Under the pieces are notes generated by a model. The model was not told where the DNA came from. It ran no database searches and saw nothing but the letters and a program-made list of their open reading frames with translations. From JBBQUN01 sp963717115 (GTDB taxonomy: Bacteria; Actinomycetota; Acidimicrobiia; Acidimicrobiales; SZUA-35), in assembly GCA_963717115.1 (NCBI GenBank), contig CAVQVO010000017.1, positions 558,001 through 622,000 of the forward strand: 64,000 bases of DNA, given 5' to 3'. The position numbers were made by a program, and so were the translations under genes. Positions within the stretch are counted from its first letter, which is position 1; each line of letters begins with the position of its first letter. Positions 1 to 11,536 of this stretch are shown here, piece after piece.

Positions 1-10
1 GGGAACTCCG

Positions 11-451
11 GTGATGCAGACGAGCAACGGGCAGGACGTCGTGAGCAACGGTCGGGACACGGTGCGAGAGGTGCAGGCGACCTTGGGGTGCCTCCGAGAG
101 GGTCGTCGCGAACTCCGGTCCTGGCTCGGGCAGTTCCCGGGCCTGTCGCCGAGTCGGTGCGAGGAGATCACCCTGGTCTTCGTCGAACTGCTGACCAATG
201 CCGTCGAAGCCTCGTACCCGACCGACACGGTTCGATACGCCTTCGACCGACGCGGCCGCGAGCTCTCCTTGCGTTTCGAGAACGAGAACCCGTTCGGCCG
301 TTCCGTCGAGTTGCGCTCCATGCCCGACCCCTTCGCCGTCGAGGGACGGGGCCTGGCCCTGGCCCAGCAGCTCGCCGATCGGGTCGACATCCAGGCCATG
401 GGCGAGTCGGTGGTCATCTCGGCCCATTTCCGGGTCGACCGGGGAGCCTGA
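11..451 (+). CDS. ATP-binding anti-sigma-factor-type protein (RsbW/HATPase_c_2 family)
   Basis: Product of about 146 residues in the GHKL ATPase fold used by RsbW/SpoIIAB-type serine kinases, which bind or phosphorylate anti-sigma antagonists in stress signalling. The N-box is visible as ELLTNAVEA (residues 59-67), giving the Asn that binds Mg-ATP. A glycine box EGRGLALAQQLAD follows from residue 111. There is no membrane segment and no second domain, so it is a stand-alone cytoplasmic module. The start is GTG at 11 or ATG at 14; both lie at the window edge, so an upstream partner (anti-anti-sigma or receptor) could be out of view. The target sigma factor cannot be told from the sequence. Confidence 0.75.
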   Translation: MMQTSNGQDVVSNGRDTVREVQATLGCLREGRRELRSWLGQFPGLSPSRCEEITLVFVELLTNAVEASYPTDTVRYAFDRRGRELSLRFENENPFGRSVELRSMPDPFAVEGRGLALAQQLADRVDIQAMGESVVISAHFRVDRGA

Positions 452-550
452 ACGGGATTTCGGTTCGCATTCGGGAACCAGATCGGATCGCCGGTCGTCT
501 GTACCCATCATCGGTTCGGCCCACCGGGTCGTCATCCTTGGAGAACCCCC

Positions 551-1712
551 ATGTCCAGCTGTTCCTCCCCTTCACGCCGTCGCTCGGCAGCGACGGCGTT
601 GGTCGCCTCGATGCTCGTGCTCGGCGCTTGCGGTTCGTCGTCGGACCAGGCCGACGCAGGCATCGTCTCGGCCTCCGAGGGTGCGGCCGACCGAGCCGAG
701 ATCCAAGCGGCACTCGGCGGCAACGGCGACGGCGAGAGGCTCGCAGCCGACTCGGCGATGATCGACTGCGGCGTCGACGGTGGGGGCGTCTACGTTCCGA
801 CGCGCCGAGGAACTGGCTGCGGCCAACGCCGACCAGGATGCACTGGCCGCAGCCCTCGACACCTACGGGGTCACCTACACCCGCTCGGTCGACGAGTACG
901 GGTTCGTCCTGATCGACATGGACTGGAACGATGCCGTGGCGCAGGCGGTCGCCGACAGCTTCTGGGCCGAGCGGTACCGGCCCGAGCCGATCCCGGCCGA
1001 CGAACTCGCCCGGATGACCGCCGAGAACGATCGGCTCGCCGCCGCACTCGACGGAGCCGGCGTCGGCTACACCCGTCAGACCGATCGCTGGGGCAACGAG
1101 TGGATCGAGTACGACTACGAGGACCCCAAGGCCCAGGAAGTGGTCGACGCCTACTACGCCGAGCTCTATCCGCCGGTTCCGTTGTCGGCCGAGGAGTTGG
1201 CAACGATGCGAGCCGAGAACGACCGGATCGCCGCGGCATTCGATGCCGCCGGCGTCGCCTACACCCGGATGACCGACGAGACCGGCTGGGAGTGGCTGGA
1301 GTGGGACTTCGAAGACGCCGACACCGTTGCCGCAGTCGATGCGGTCTACGCCGAGCTGTACCCGATCGACCCCACCATCGACCCCTGTGCCCTCGTCGAT
1401 GATGCCGCCGTGCGGGAGGACGCACCGGTCGGTGACCTCCCCGTTGGTGAAGCGAGCCCCACCCCGTTGCCCGCACCGGCAGCCGACGCCGCCGAATCGA
1501 CGATCGCCATCGACCCGATCGAGGGTGGGCTCAGTGAGGAACAGGTGGCCCAGCGCGCCGCCGACCTCGCCGCCCTCTCGGCGGCGTTCGACGCCGCCGG
1601 TGTCCAGTACTGGGCCGTCGGCGAGGACGAATGGGCATCGTTGACCTTCGATTTCCTGAACGAGGCGTCGATCCCCGCCGTCCAGAGCGTCCTCGCCCTT
1701 CGAGCCGGCTGA
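551..1712 (+). CDS. Repeat-containing lipoprotein (frameshifted near 784)
   Basis: The first 80 codons give a lipoprotein signal with a lipobox, LVLGAC (Cys27), so the mature protein should be anchored outside the membrane. The frame then moves by +1 inside the GGGGG run at 782-786. Removing one G gives a continuous product of about 386 residues. The rest is four diverged copies of a ~70-residue acidic module with a pattern like ENDRLAAALDGAGVGYTR, then EW(I/L)E, then YAELYP. A Pro/Ala linker separates copy 3 from copy 4. Start ATG 551 has a GGAG box just upstream. I do not recognise the module; extracellular binding or adhesion is possible but unproven. The single-base break is probably a sequencing insertion. 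Confidence 0.6.
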
Positions 1713-1833
1713 CCAGCACGGGGTGCCGGTCCCGGCGCCCCCTCGACGAAGCAGTCCTCCGACGGGTCATCCGGGAGGAATCCGGTGTAAGACGGTGATC
1801 GAGCGACGACGAGACGGGGTACGGACCGGAGCC

Positions 1834-3252
1834 ATGATCATCACGAACCACGCACTCCCGGCGACGCCGGTGACGACCCTCGAGGACTTCCGCATCGCCG
1901 GTGGCATGCAGGGCCTCACGGCGGCGATCGCTGCCGGTCCCGACGCCACGATCGAGCAGATCGGCGCTGCGGGCGTCCACGGTCGCGGTGGGGCCGGATT
2001 TCCGACGGCCGTCAAGTGGGCCGGTGTCCGGGCCGCCCTCGGGCCCCACGATCGGGGGATCGTGGTCGTCAATGCCGCCGAGGGCGAACCGGGCACGTTC
2101 AAGGACCGGGCGCTCCTCCGACGCAACCCCTATCTGGTCGTCGAGGGAGCGTTGATCGCAGCCAGGACACTCGGTGTCGCGACGGTCGTGGTCGCCACGA
2201 AGGCGCGTTTCGTCCAAGAACTGGAGCGGCTGCGTTCGGCGGTCTCCGAGGTCGCCGCCGCCGGCTGGTCCGACGGCATCGAGATCTCCATCGTCGAGGG
2301 TCCCGATCACTACCTGTTCGGCGAGGAGACGGCGATGTTGGAGGTCATCGAGGGCGAGGACCCGCTGCCTCGGCACCTCCCGCCGTACCAGTACGGATTG
2401 TTCACCACCTCGCCACAGATGGGATGGTCGGCCGGGGCCGATTCCTCGTCGGCCGCGGTCGGAAACGAGCGATCCAACGCCTCACTCGTCAACAACGTCG
2501 AGACCTACGCCCATGTCGCGCTCGTGATGCGTCACGGCGCCGAGTGGTATGCCTCGCTGGGCACGGCCGATTCAGCGGGCCCGACGATCGTCACGATCTG
2601 CGGAGACGTCCGACGTCCGATCGTTGCCGAGATCGAACTCGGTCATCCGCTCGGCGAGGTGATCGACGAGTTGGCCGGAGGTCCGGCCCCCGGTCGGACG
2701 ATCAAGGCCGTGTTGTCGGGTGTCTCGAATCCGGTGCTGACCAGCGCCGAGTTGATGACCCCGATGTCCCACGAACACCTCGGTGCGGCCGGCAGCGGAC
2801 TCGGCTCGGCCGGGTTCATCGTCTACGACGATCGCCGAAACATGATCGACGTCGCCTACCAGGTCCTGCGTTTCCTCCACGTCGAGTCGTGCGGCCAATG
2901 CACTCCCTGCAAGACCGGAACCGGTGATCTCACCATCGCCCTCGAGCAACTCGTCGCCGGGACCGGATCGACCGACGAGATCGTGGCGACGATCGGCCGG
3001 CGACTGACCACCGTCACCGACGGCAGCCGCTGCTTCCTGCCCGCTCAGGCCCGGGGGCTTCTCTCGAGTCTCCTGCAGCGGTTCCCCGACGACCTCGATG
3101 TCCGGCTGGGTGGAGCGCCGGGTGACGACTCCGTCGTCCTGCCCAAGCTGGTCGACCTCGACGACGGTGTTGCCGTCGTCGATCTGGGCCATCGACGCAA
3201 GCGCCCCGATTGGACCTACAGCGACACTCCGGTACGGATCGGGAGTCGCTGA
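1834..3252 (+). CDS. NuoF-like NADH-binding flavin/iron-sulfur subunit
   Basis: The product of about 472 residues is homologous to NuoF, the 51-kDa FMN- and NADH-binding subunit of complex I, and to the related subunits of NAD-linked formate dehydrogenases and hydrogenases. The FMN/NADH glycine motif GRGGAGFPTAVKW is at residues 50-62. The N3-type 4Fe-4S ligands are C353, C356 and C359 (SCGQCTPC) plus C400 (SRCFLP). ATG 1834 was chosen over the upstream GTG at 1723 because the conserved domain begins just after it. No nuoE, nuoG or other complex I gene is nearby, so it is not part of a nuo operon here. It could be a lone diaphorase or the partner of an unlinked dehydrogenase. It converges with the ATPase gene downstream, with a 6-base gap. 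Confidence 0.8.
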   Translation: MIITNHALPATPVTTLEDFRIAGGMQGLTAAIAAGPDATIEQIGAAGVHGRGGAGFPTAVKWAGVRAALGPHDRGIVVVNAAEGEPGTFKDRALLRRNPYLVVEGALIAARTLGVATVVVATKARFVQELERLRSAVSEVAAAGWSDGIEISIVEGPDHYLFGEETAMLEVIEGEDPLPRHLPPYQYGLFTTSPQMGWSAGADSSSAAVGNERSNASLVNNVETYAHVALVMRHGAEWYASLGTADSAGPTIVTICGDVRRPIVAEIELGHPLGEVIDELAGGPAPGRTIKAVLSGVSNPVLTSAELMTPMSHEHLGAAGSGLGSAGFIVYDDRRNMIDVAYQVLRFLHVESCGQCTPCKTGTGDLTIALEQLVAGTGSTDEIVATIGRRLTTVTDGSRCFLPAQARGLLSSLLQRFPDDLDVRLGGAPGDDSVVLPKLVDLDDGVAVVDLGHRRKRPDWTYSDTPVRIGSR

Positions 3253-3258
3253 ACGAAC

Positions 3259-5561
<2,303 letters not shown>

Positions 5562-5565
<4 letters not shown>

Positions 5566-6380
5566 CCCGTGACCTCGCGTCGGCGACGGTGGAGGAGGCG
5601 ACGATCGAAACGGATGATCGCCGGGGTGAGGGACCTCGACACGGCGAGCCCGAACAGCGCCAGGGCTGCACCGAGGAACCCGTCGATCACGTAGTGGTTG
5701 GCCGTCAGCACCACGGCGACCGCCATGAGGAGGGGATGGACGACGGCGAAGACCTTGAGCGGGGGGCGTGCCGCACTCCGGTACAGCGAGATGCCGACGA
5801 GGAGATTCCAGCCGACGTGAAGGCTGGGGATCGCGGCGTACTTGTTGACCAGCGATGGCGGCTGCAGGATCCGGTAGGCGTTGGAGTGCTGGGTGACCGT
5901 GTCGGCGAGACCGACATCGAGGAGCCGCGGCGGCGCGACGGCGTAGGTCGCGAAGATGACGAGGCCGATCGCGCCCGAGACGAACATGGCGTTCCGGAGC
6001 ACGAGGTACTCGATCCGGTGTCCGTGGTGGAGCCAGAGCAGGGTCACCACGATGACGGGCCAGTGCCCCCAGATGTAGATCCAGTTGACCGCGTCGACGA
6101 GCCACCGGTGCTCGATGATGAGGTCCTGGGCCCGCTGTTCGAGGTCGATCCCCAACCGGGCCTCGAAGGCGAGCACGTCGTGGCCGTGACGGATCGCCAC
6201 CTCGACGTTCCCCTGGGTGAGCCCGCGGACCGCGAAGTACAGCAGCACCGCACCGAACACCAGCACGAACTGGCGGACCAGCTCGTGACTCGCCGAGAGC
6301 TCGACCGGTTGGACCGCGTCGGATCGCCGGGTTTCATCGCCGCGTTCCGGGCTGCTGCCACCTGGCGACAGGGTGTCCAT
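5562..6380 (-). CDS. PAP2-superfamily membrane phosphatase/phosphotransferase
   Basis: This is an integral membrane protein of 272 residues with about six hydrophobic segments. It carries the PAP2/Aur1-type catalytic signature: PSLHVGWN with its catalytic His, and later ANHYVIDGFLG with the second His and an Asp. Members act on lipid phosphates or transfer phospho-head groups such as phosphoinositol. The gene lies next to a CDP-alcohol phosphatidyltransferase, so a role in phosphoinositide or phospholipid metabolism is plausible. Its stop overlaps the TTG start of the CtpE-like ATPase (TTGA), which suggests translational coupling. The exact substrate is unknown. Confidence 0.75.
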
Positions 6381-6430
6381 CGATCACCTCGAACACACGC
6401 TAGCCAGCTTTGCCCGGTTCGACCCGAGAC

Positions 6431-7051
6431 CTAGGTCCATTGACCGCGATGCGGTTCGGGGGCCGGTTGGAGCGCGGTCGTCGCCTGGCGCCAGACCTTC
6501 ACGAATCGCTGGATCGAGGTCGCGAGCGTGAGCACGAGCATGATCCACAGCATCGCCTCGAGCGTGGACGGGATGGCCAGACCGACGCCGAGCACGATGA
6601 TCCGTTCGGCGCGTTCCATGACCCCGCCCTTGGCGTCGAACCCCAGCGACTCGGCCTTGGCTCGCTGGTAGGAGACGAGCCACGAGGCGGCCATGATCGC
6701 CACCCCGAGCATGGCGAGGTGTCCGTCGGTGTCCATCAGATGCCAGGTGACCCCACCGATGAGCAACGAGTCGGTGACCCGGTCGGCGGTCGAATCGAAG
6801 AAGGCGCCCCGGAGCGAGGGCGGTCCGGCCGCCTTCGCCACCGGTCCGTCGAACAGATCGGGGAGGGCGGCGACGACCAGCAGGACGAATCCCCACTGGA
6901 GGCGACCCGAGCCGATCACCACGGCCGCCAGACCGGCGGTGACCACGCCGACCACGGTCAGGACGTTGGCCGTGACCCCGATCCGATGCAGCGACCGGCC
7001 CAGGGGGTCGACGACCCGTTCGACGGGGCCTCGCCAGTAACCATCGAACAT
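6431..7051 (-). CDS. CDP-alcohol phosphatidyltransferase (PIP-synthase-like)
   Basis: A membrane enzyme of 206 residues that transfers a phosphatidyl group from CDP-diacylglycerol to an alcohol. The family motif D-x2-DG-x2-A(R)-x8-G-x3-D-x3-D is present as DLFDGPVAK, then RGAFFDSTADR; the usual Arg after Ala is Lys. The FDSTADR form resembles actinobacterial phosphatidylinositol-phosphate synthase more than PgsA. ATG 7051 has a strong GAGGAGG box a few bases upstream; a longer in-frame extension to 7150 lacks family similarity. It is followed 50 bases downstream by the PAP2 gene on the same strand, a common pairing in phosphoinositide synthesis. Confidence 0.78.
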   Translation of the reverse strand: MFDGYWRGPVERVVDPLGRSLHRIGVTANVLTVVGVVTAGLAAVVIGSGRLQWGFVLLVVAALPDLFDGPVAKAAGPPSLRGAFFDSTADRVTDSLLIGGVTWHLMDTDGHLAMLGVAIMAASWLVSYQRAKAESLGFDAKGGVMERAERIIVLGVGLAIPSTLEAMLWIMLVLTLATSIQRFVKVWRQATTALQPAPEPHRGQWT

Positions 7052-7180
7052 CGGGTTCCTCCTCGACCGAGACCGGTCCCGCCCCTGATCGTCCCAGATC
7101 GGAAGGCCGAACCGGGCGATGCCGACGCCCCGGGGCCCACCCTCCGACATCGCCCCGTTCGGCCGGACCTCCCGGCGGGC

Positions 7181-7498
7181 TCACGAGCTGCGCAGGAGAC
7201 CTCGCATGACCGCGGCCTGGTCGGCGGTGACGTCGGGGCCGTAGGGCAGCAGGAGCGTCCCGCCCCAGCCCTCCTCGCCCCGGACGGCGAGAAGGATGGC
7301 CTCGTCGTCGGGGTTGCTCATGCCTTCGAAGCGCACGGTTTCGTCGATCGTGAGGGCGGAGACCTCGACGAGGCGCTCGCCGGCCAGGAGACCGCCGTCG
7401 TCGTCGATGCGCACGTCGACGTCGTAGCCCGCAGCCTGGAGGCGGGTGAGGGCCTCGGACTGGGTCTCCATGCGGTCGGTCGGTTGCTCGGTCATCAT
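7181..7498 (-). CDS. Small conserved hypothetical protein
   Basis: A soluble protein of about 105 residues. It contains a central RFEGMSNPDDEAILLAV segment that recalls a small conserved family often mislabelled phosphoribosylpyrophosphate synthetase. That segment, an acidic preceding strand and a C-terminal helix are all that can be seen. There is no catalytic motif, no signal peptide and no membrane segment. ATG 7498 or the adjacent ATG 7495 both follow a GAGGAGA box. The function is unknown. A palindromic repeat (7588-7635) lies just upstream. Confidence 0.6.
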   Translation of the reverse strand: MMTEQPTDRMETQSEALTRLQAAGYDVDVRIDDDGGLLAGERLVEVSALTIDETVRFEGMSNPDDEAILLAVRGEEGWGGTLLLPYGPDVTADQAAVMRGLLRSS

Positions 7499-7587
7499 GC
7501 GGTCTCCTCGCCGGTGGACGGATGCGAGGTACCCCGCCGTGGGTCCCGACAAACGCCGGCCGCCCCCATCCCCGCCCCACCCCCGCC

Positions 7588-7635
7588 GATTTCGAGAGCC
7601 TCAGCGCCGGATCCGACGCTCAGGCTCTCGAAATC
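7588..7635. repeat. Palindromic hairpin repeat, copy 1
   Basis: The 19-base arms 7588-7606 and 7617-7635 pair with one mismatch around a 10-base loop that is itself nearly palindromic. The arm core TTTCGAGAGCCT is shared with copies at 23866-23913 and 33677-33720. The last codons of the flavoprotein gene (…ISRA and its TGA at 7620-7622) lie inside the right arm and loop edge. It may stop transcripts from that gene, but there is no T-tract. Confidence 0.85.
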
Positions 7636-9266
7636 CGGAGGGGTGGGAGGGGGGTGCGGCCGAGGATGAGGTCGGCGGCCTTCTCGGCGACCATCATCGT
7701 CGGCGCATAGATGTTGCCGTTGGTCACCACCGGCAGGACCGAGGCATCCACGACCCGGAGACCCTCGGTCCCGTGGACCCGCATCGTCGCCGGGTCGACC
7801 ACGGCCCGATCGTCGGTCCCCATTCGGGCCGTGCAGGACGGATGCAGGGCCGTCTCGGCGTCTCGGGCCACCCAGTCCATGATCTCCTCGTCGGTCTGGA
7901 CCGCCGGCCCCGGCGAGATCTCGCCACCGTTGAACCGGTCGAACGCCGGCTGCTCGAGGATGCGACGAGCGGTCCGGACGGCTTCGATCCATTCCCGGCG
8001 ATCGCGCTCGGTCGACAGGTAGTTGAACCGGATCGCCGGCTTGCGCCGGGGATCGGTGGACGTGATGCGAACGCTGCCCCGCGAATCGGAGAACATCGGA
8101 CCGACGTGGACCTGATAGCCGTGCCCGTTCCTCCCGAGGGGCAGTGCGGGCGCCGAGCCGTCGTAGCGAATGGCGATCGGCAGGAAGTGGAACATGAGGT
8201 TCGGGTACGGCTCGTCGGGGTTCGACCGCACGAACGCGCCGGCCTCGAAGTGGTTCGTGGAGGCCGGTCCGCGGTGGAACAGCCACTGCAGCCCGATCCA
8301 CGGGGCCCGCCACCGGGCCAGGTGGGGTTGCATCGAGACCGGCTCGCGGCAGGCGTACTGGATGTAGACCTCGAGGTGGTCCTGGAGATCCTCGCCGACC
8401 CCGGGCAGCGCGCTGACGACGTCGATCCCGAGGCGTCGGAGGTGGTCGGGGTCCCCCACCCCCGAGAGCTGGAGGAGCTGCGGGGTGTTGAAGGCGCCCC
8501 CGCACGAGATCACCTCGCCCGAGCGCACCCTGACCACCCGCCGACCCCTGCGGTACTCGACACCCACGCAGCGCCGACCCTCGAAGAGCAGGCGGTTGGC
8601 GGTGGCCCGGGTGACGAGGGTCAGGTTCGCACGGTCGAGGACGGGGTGGAGGTACGCGCGGGCGGCGCTGAGCCGACGACCGTCGACGACGTTCTTGTCG
8701 AACGCCGCGAAGCCCTCCTGGCGAAACCCGTTGACGTCGTCGGTCCGGGCGAAGCCCGCCTGCGGTCCCGCTTCGAGCCACGCCTCGAACAGTGGACTCG
8801 ACGCCGGCCCCCGTTCGAGGACCAGGGGGCCGGCGTCGCCCCGCCACTCGTCGCCGCCCGCGAGGCAGCGCTCCATCCGCTTGAAGTAGGGCAGGCAGTG
8901 GGCGTAGTCCCAGTCGGCCAGACCGGGCCGGGCGGCCCACTTCTCGTAGTCGGCCGGGTTGCCGCGCTGGAAGATCATGCCGTTGATGCTCGAACTCCCG
9001 CCGAGGACCTTGCCCCGGGCGTGGTAGACGCGGCGTCCACCCAGGTGCGGTTCGGGTTCGCTCTCGTACTTCCAGTCGTAGAACCGGTTGCCGATGGGAT
9101 GGGCCAGCGCAGCCGGCATGTGGATGAAGACGTCCCAGCGCCAGTCGGTCCGACCGGCCTCGAGCACGAGGACCCGGTTCGAGGGATCGGCGCTGAGCCG
9201 GTTGGCCAGGGCACAACCGGCCGACCCGCCACCCACGATGATGACGTCGTAGTCCGTCGCTCCCAT
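7620..9266 (-). CDS. betA: GMC-family FAD oxidoreductase, choline-dehydrogenase-like
   Basis: A 548-residue flavoprotein of the glucose-methanol-choline family. The N-terminal FAD-binding motif is VIIVGGGSAGCALANRL. Next come RGKVLGGSSSINGMIFQRGN and, near the C terminus, HPSCTARMG with the catalytic His, then VVDASVLPVVTNGN and an Asn. The segments EPEPHLGGRR and LPYFKRME are typical of BetA, which oxidises choline to betaine aldehyde. No betB or betaine transporter is adjacent, so another alcohol remains possible. The C-terminal residues ISRA are encoded by the palindromic repeat, showing that the repeat sits at the very end of the gene. ATG 9266 begins directly with the FAD-binding strand. 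Confidence 0.82.
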   Translation of the reverse strand: MGATDYDVIIVGGGSAGCALANRLSADPSNRVLVLEAGRTDWRWDVFIHMPAALAHPIGNRFYDWKYESEPEPHLGGRRVYHARGKVLGGSSSINGMIFQRGNPADYEKWAARPGLADWDYAHCLPYFKRMERCLAGGDEWRGDAGPLVLERGPASSPLFEAWLEAGPQAGFARTDDVNGFRQEGFAAFDKNVVDGRRLSAARAYLHPVLDRANLTLVTRATANRLLFEGRRCVGVEYRRGRRVVRVRSGEVISCGGAFNTPQLLQLSGVGDPDHLRRLGIDVVSALPGVGEDLQDHLEVYIQYACREPVSMQPHLARWRAPWIGLQWLFHRGPASTNHFEAGAFVRSNPDEPYPNLMFHFLPIAIRYDGSAPALPLGRNGHGYQVHVGPMFSDSRGSVRITSTDPRRKPAIRFNYLSTERDRREWIEAVRTARRILEQPAFDRFNGGEISPGPAVQTDEEIMDWVARDAETALHPSCTARMGTDDRAVVDPATMRVHGTEGLRVVDASVLPVVTNGNIYAPTMMVAEKAADLILGRTPLPPLRISRA

Positions 9267-9310
9267 CGGTCGATCCTAGGTCGGCCCGGCGAACGGGACC
9301 GTCGGTGCGC

Positions 9311-11440
9311 TCAGCTGGTGGGGTGGTGGCCGATCCAGCCCGGCGGGGTGGCGACGACCAACACGCTGACCGGGCACGATTCGAGGAGGTGCGTCGCCAC
9401 CGGGCCGAGATGGGTCCGTTCGCCGCTCACGGTGGGCGTGGTGCCGACGATCACCACGTCGGTCTCGTACTCCAGGCTGAGCCGCAGGAGCTCGGCGGCT
9501 GCCGAATCGGCCGTGCGCGACGCCGTGGTGACGCGCCGGGCGCCGCCGATCTGCGCGGTCTCGGCGGCGTGGGCCAGCAGGGGGCCTGCGACATCGGTCG
9601 ATCTCGTCATGACATCGGTGGTGTAGAGCATCGGGAGGGCGTCGACGTGCGCCAGCACCAGTTCGGTGCCGAGCGAAGCCGACATCGCCACCGCCAGTTC
9701 CTGGGCCGCCCGGCTGTTCACCGAACCGGTGACCGGCACCAGGGCCCGGGCGAAGGCCTGGGGCAGGGCCCGTCCGCTGATGCGTTCGGACCGGACCATC
9801 ACCACGGGTCGGGTCGTCCCGGCGAGGATGGCCTCGACGAGGGGCGACAGCGGGGGACCGCCCGGTCGATCGGTCAGGCCGAGCACGATGGTGCCGTGGC
9901 CCTTGCCGGCTTCGGCCAGCACGGCACTCGCCGGCTCGACGTCGCCTCGCTCGACGACCCGGAGGGACCGGTCGTGGAGCACGTTGCGGATGGTCGCCAG
10001 GTCGACGCCGGCGTCGGTCATGACCGTCACCGTCGAGGCCGGCGGCCAACACAGCTCGATCAGCTGGGCGGCGGTGATCGAGGGCGGTTGGCCCCGGGTG
10101 AGCAGGAGCGGCGGTCGTTCCGAGAGGACGATCCGGTTCCGGGCCGCCTCCTCGGACCGGAGTCGTTGCTGCTCGGCCTCGGTGCCGCCCCACTCGGCCA
10201 GGATCAGCCGCAGCAGGGGCGGAGCGGACAGTGAGGTGGCGATGGCCATGACGACGATGGCGCCGTACGACGCGTCGTTGAGGACGCCGATGCTCAGACC
10301 GATCGAGGCGATCACGATCTCGAGGGCCCCACGGGCGTTCAGGGCGACGCCCAGGGCGTAGCCCTCGCGGCGGGGCAGCCGACCGGCCCGGGCCCCGATG
10401 ATGGCGCCCGAGAACTTCGTGACACTGGCAACGGCGATGATGATGAGGCTCCAGATGGCGACGGTCGGTTCACCGAACACGGCCAGATCGATCCGGAGGC
10501 CGGCGGTGGCGAAGAAGAGCGGAGCGAGGATGCCGTGGGCGTTCGTCTCGATCAGGCGCAGGGCCCGCTCGTCGCGCCAGGCCGACCGGCCGACGATCAG
10601 GCCGGCGACGAACGCGCCGAGCACGGCCTCGACGCCCATCGCCTGGGTCAGTGCTCCGGCGCCGAGGACGAGCAGGATGACCGTCACCACGGGCGTGGTG
10701 GCGTTTGCGGCGCTGGTGGCCACCGAGCGCAGCAGACGGTCGGTCAGTTTCTGACCGACCGACAGGACGAGCCCGAGGAACAGGGCGACCCCGGCGACGG
10801 TGACGATCAGGTCGACGGCGTCGACGCCCTCGGGTTCGGCCAGGCCGGCGACCACGCCGAGGAGGATCCACCCCACGACGTCGTTGGCGACGGCCACGGC
10901 CAGGATCAGCTGTCCGACGTTGCGGCGCACGAGCCCGAGCTCGGCCAGCACCCGGGCCACGACGGGGAGCGACGAGATGCTGAGCGCAACGGCCAGGAAT
11001 GCCGCGAACCCCACCGTCGTGGCGTCGGGTCCGAGCAGCTCGTCGGGCGCCACCCAACCCAGCGCCAGGCCGCCGGCCAACGGGATCAGCAGGCTGCCCG
11101 CCGTGACCAGCACCGCCGGGCGTCCGAGCTGGCGGATCACCCCGAGGTCGGACTCGAACCCGGTGGCGGCGAGGAGCAGGAGCAGCCCCAGCCAGGCCAG
11201 GCCATAGAGCATTCCGCCCTGGACCGGGTCGTCGGGAAACAGCCAGTCGAAGCCGTCGGGCCAGGCTCGTCCGAGCAGCGACGGCCCGAGCACGACCCCG
11301 GCGAGCAGCTCACCGATGACCGCGGGCTGACCGACCCGATTCATGAGGGATCCGAGGCCCCGGGCGACGACGAGCAGGGCGACGACCTGGCACAGGAAGA
11401 TCAGGACCTCGTGCTCGCCCGGCGCGGTCACGGCGATCAT
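9311..11440 (-). CDS. CPA2 cation:proton antiporter with C-terminal universal-stress domains
   Basis: The product of about 709 residues has an N-terminal half with roughly 12 hydrophobic segments of the Na+/H+ exchanger (KefB/NapA, CPA2) type. It includes GQPAVIGELLAGVVLGPSLLG and the ion-binding segment VAVANDVVGW with an Asn-Asp pair. The last ~300 residues are soluble and look like two universal-stress-protein domains, ending in the usual CPVSVLVV strand. The USP part probably senses nucleotide or regulates transport (inference). ATG 11440 was chosen; an upstream TTG at 11497 would only add an unconserved stretch. No clear ribosome-binding site was seen. The ion (Na+ or K+) is not determined. 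Confidence 0.8.
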   Translation of the reverse strand: MIAVTAPGEHEVLIFLCQVVALLVVARGLGSLMNRVGQPAVIGELLAGVVLGPSLLGRAWPDGFDWLFPDDPVQGGMLYGLAWLGLLLLLAATGFESDLGVIRQLGRPAVLVTAGSLLIPLAGGLALGWVAPDELLGPDATTVGFAAFLAVALSISSLPVVARVLAELGLVRRNVGQLILAVAVANDVVGWILLGVVAGLAEPEGVDAVDLIVTVAGVALFLGLVLSVGQKLTDRLLRSVATSAANATTPVVTVILLVLGAGALTQAMGVEAVLGAFVAGLIVGRSAWRDERALRLIETNAHGILAPLFFATAGLRIDLAVFGEPTVAIWSLIIIAVASVTKFSGAIIGARAGRLPRREGYALGVALNARGALEIVIASIGLSIGVLNDASYGAIVVMAIATSLSAPPLLRLILAEWGGTEAEQQRLRSEEAARNRIVLSERPPLLLTRGQPPSITAAQLIELCWPPASTVTVMTDAGVDLATIRNVLHDRSLRVVERGDVEPASAVLAEAGKGHGTIVLGLTDRPGGPPLSPLVEAILAGTTRPVVMVRSERISGRALPQAFARALVPVTGSVNSRAAQELAVAMSASLGTELVLAHVDALPMLYTTDVMTRSTDVAGPLLAHAAETAQIGGARRVTTASRTADSAAAELLRLSLEYETDVVIVGTTPTVSGERTHLGPVATHLLESCPVSVLVVATPPGWIGHHPTS

Positions 11441-11536
11441 GGAAGGGTCGCCGGGGACCGACCCGAAGCCCTCGGGCCCTGCAGATCCATGCCGCAAGCT
11501 AACACCGACGGCCGCGGTGGTGCGGGTCGAAGCCCG

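Noticed and set aside
782..786. Programmed +1 frameshift in the repeat lipoprotein.
   Set aside because: The same insertion-type break occurs in eight other unrelated genes, so error is more likely than recoding.
7588..7635. Palindromic repeat as ends of an insertion sequence.
   Set aside because: No transposase, no target-site duplication, and the unit is only ~48 bases long.
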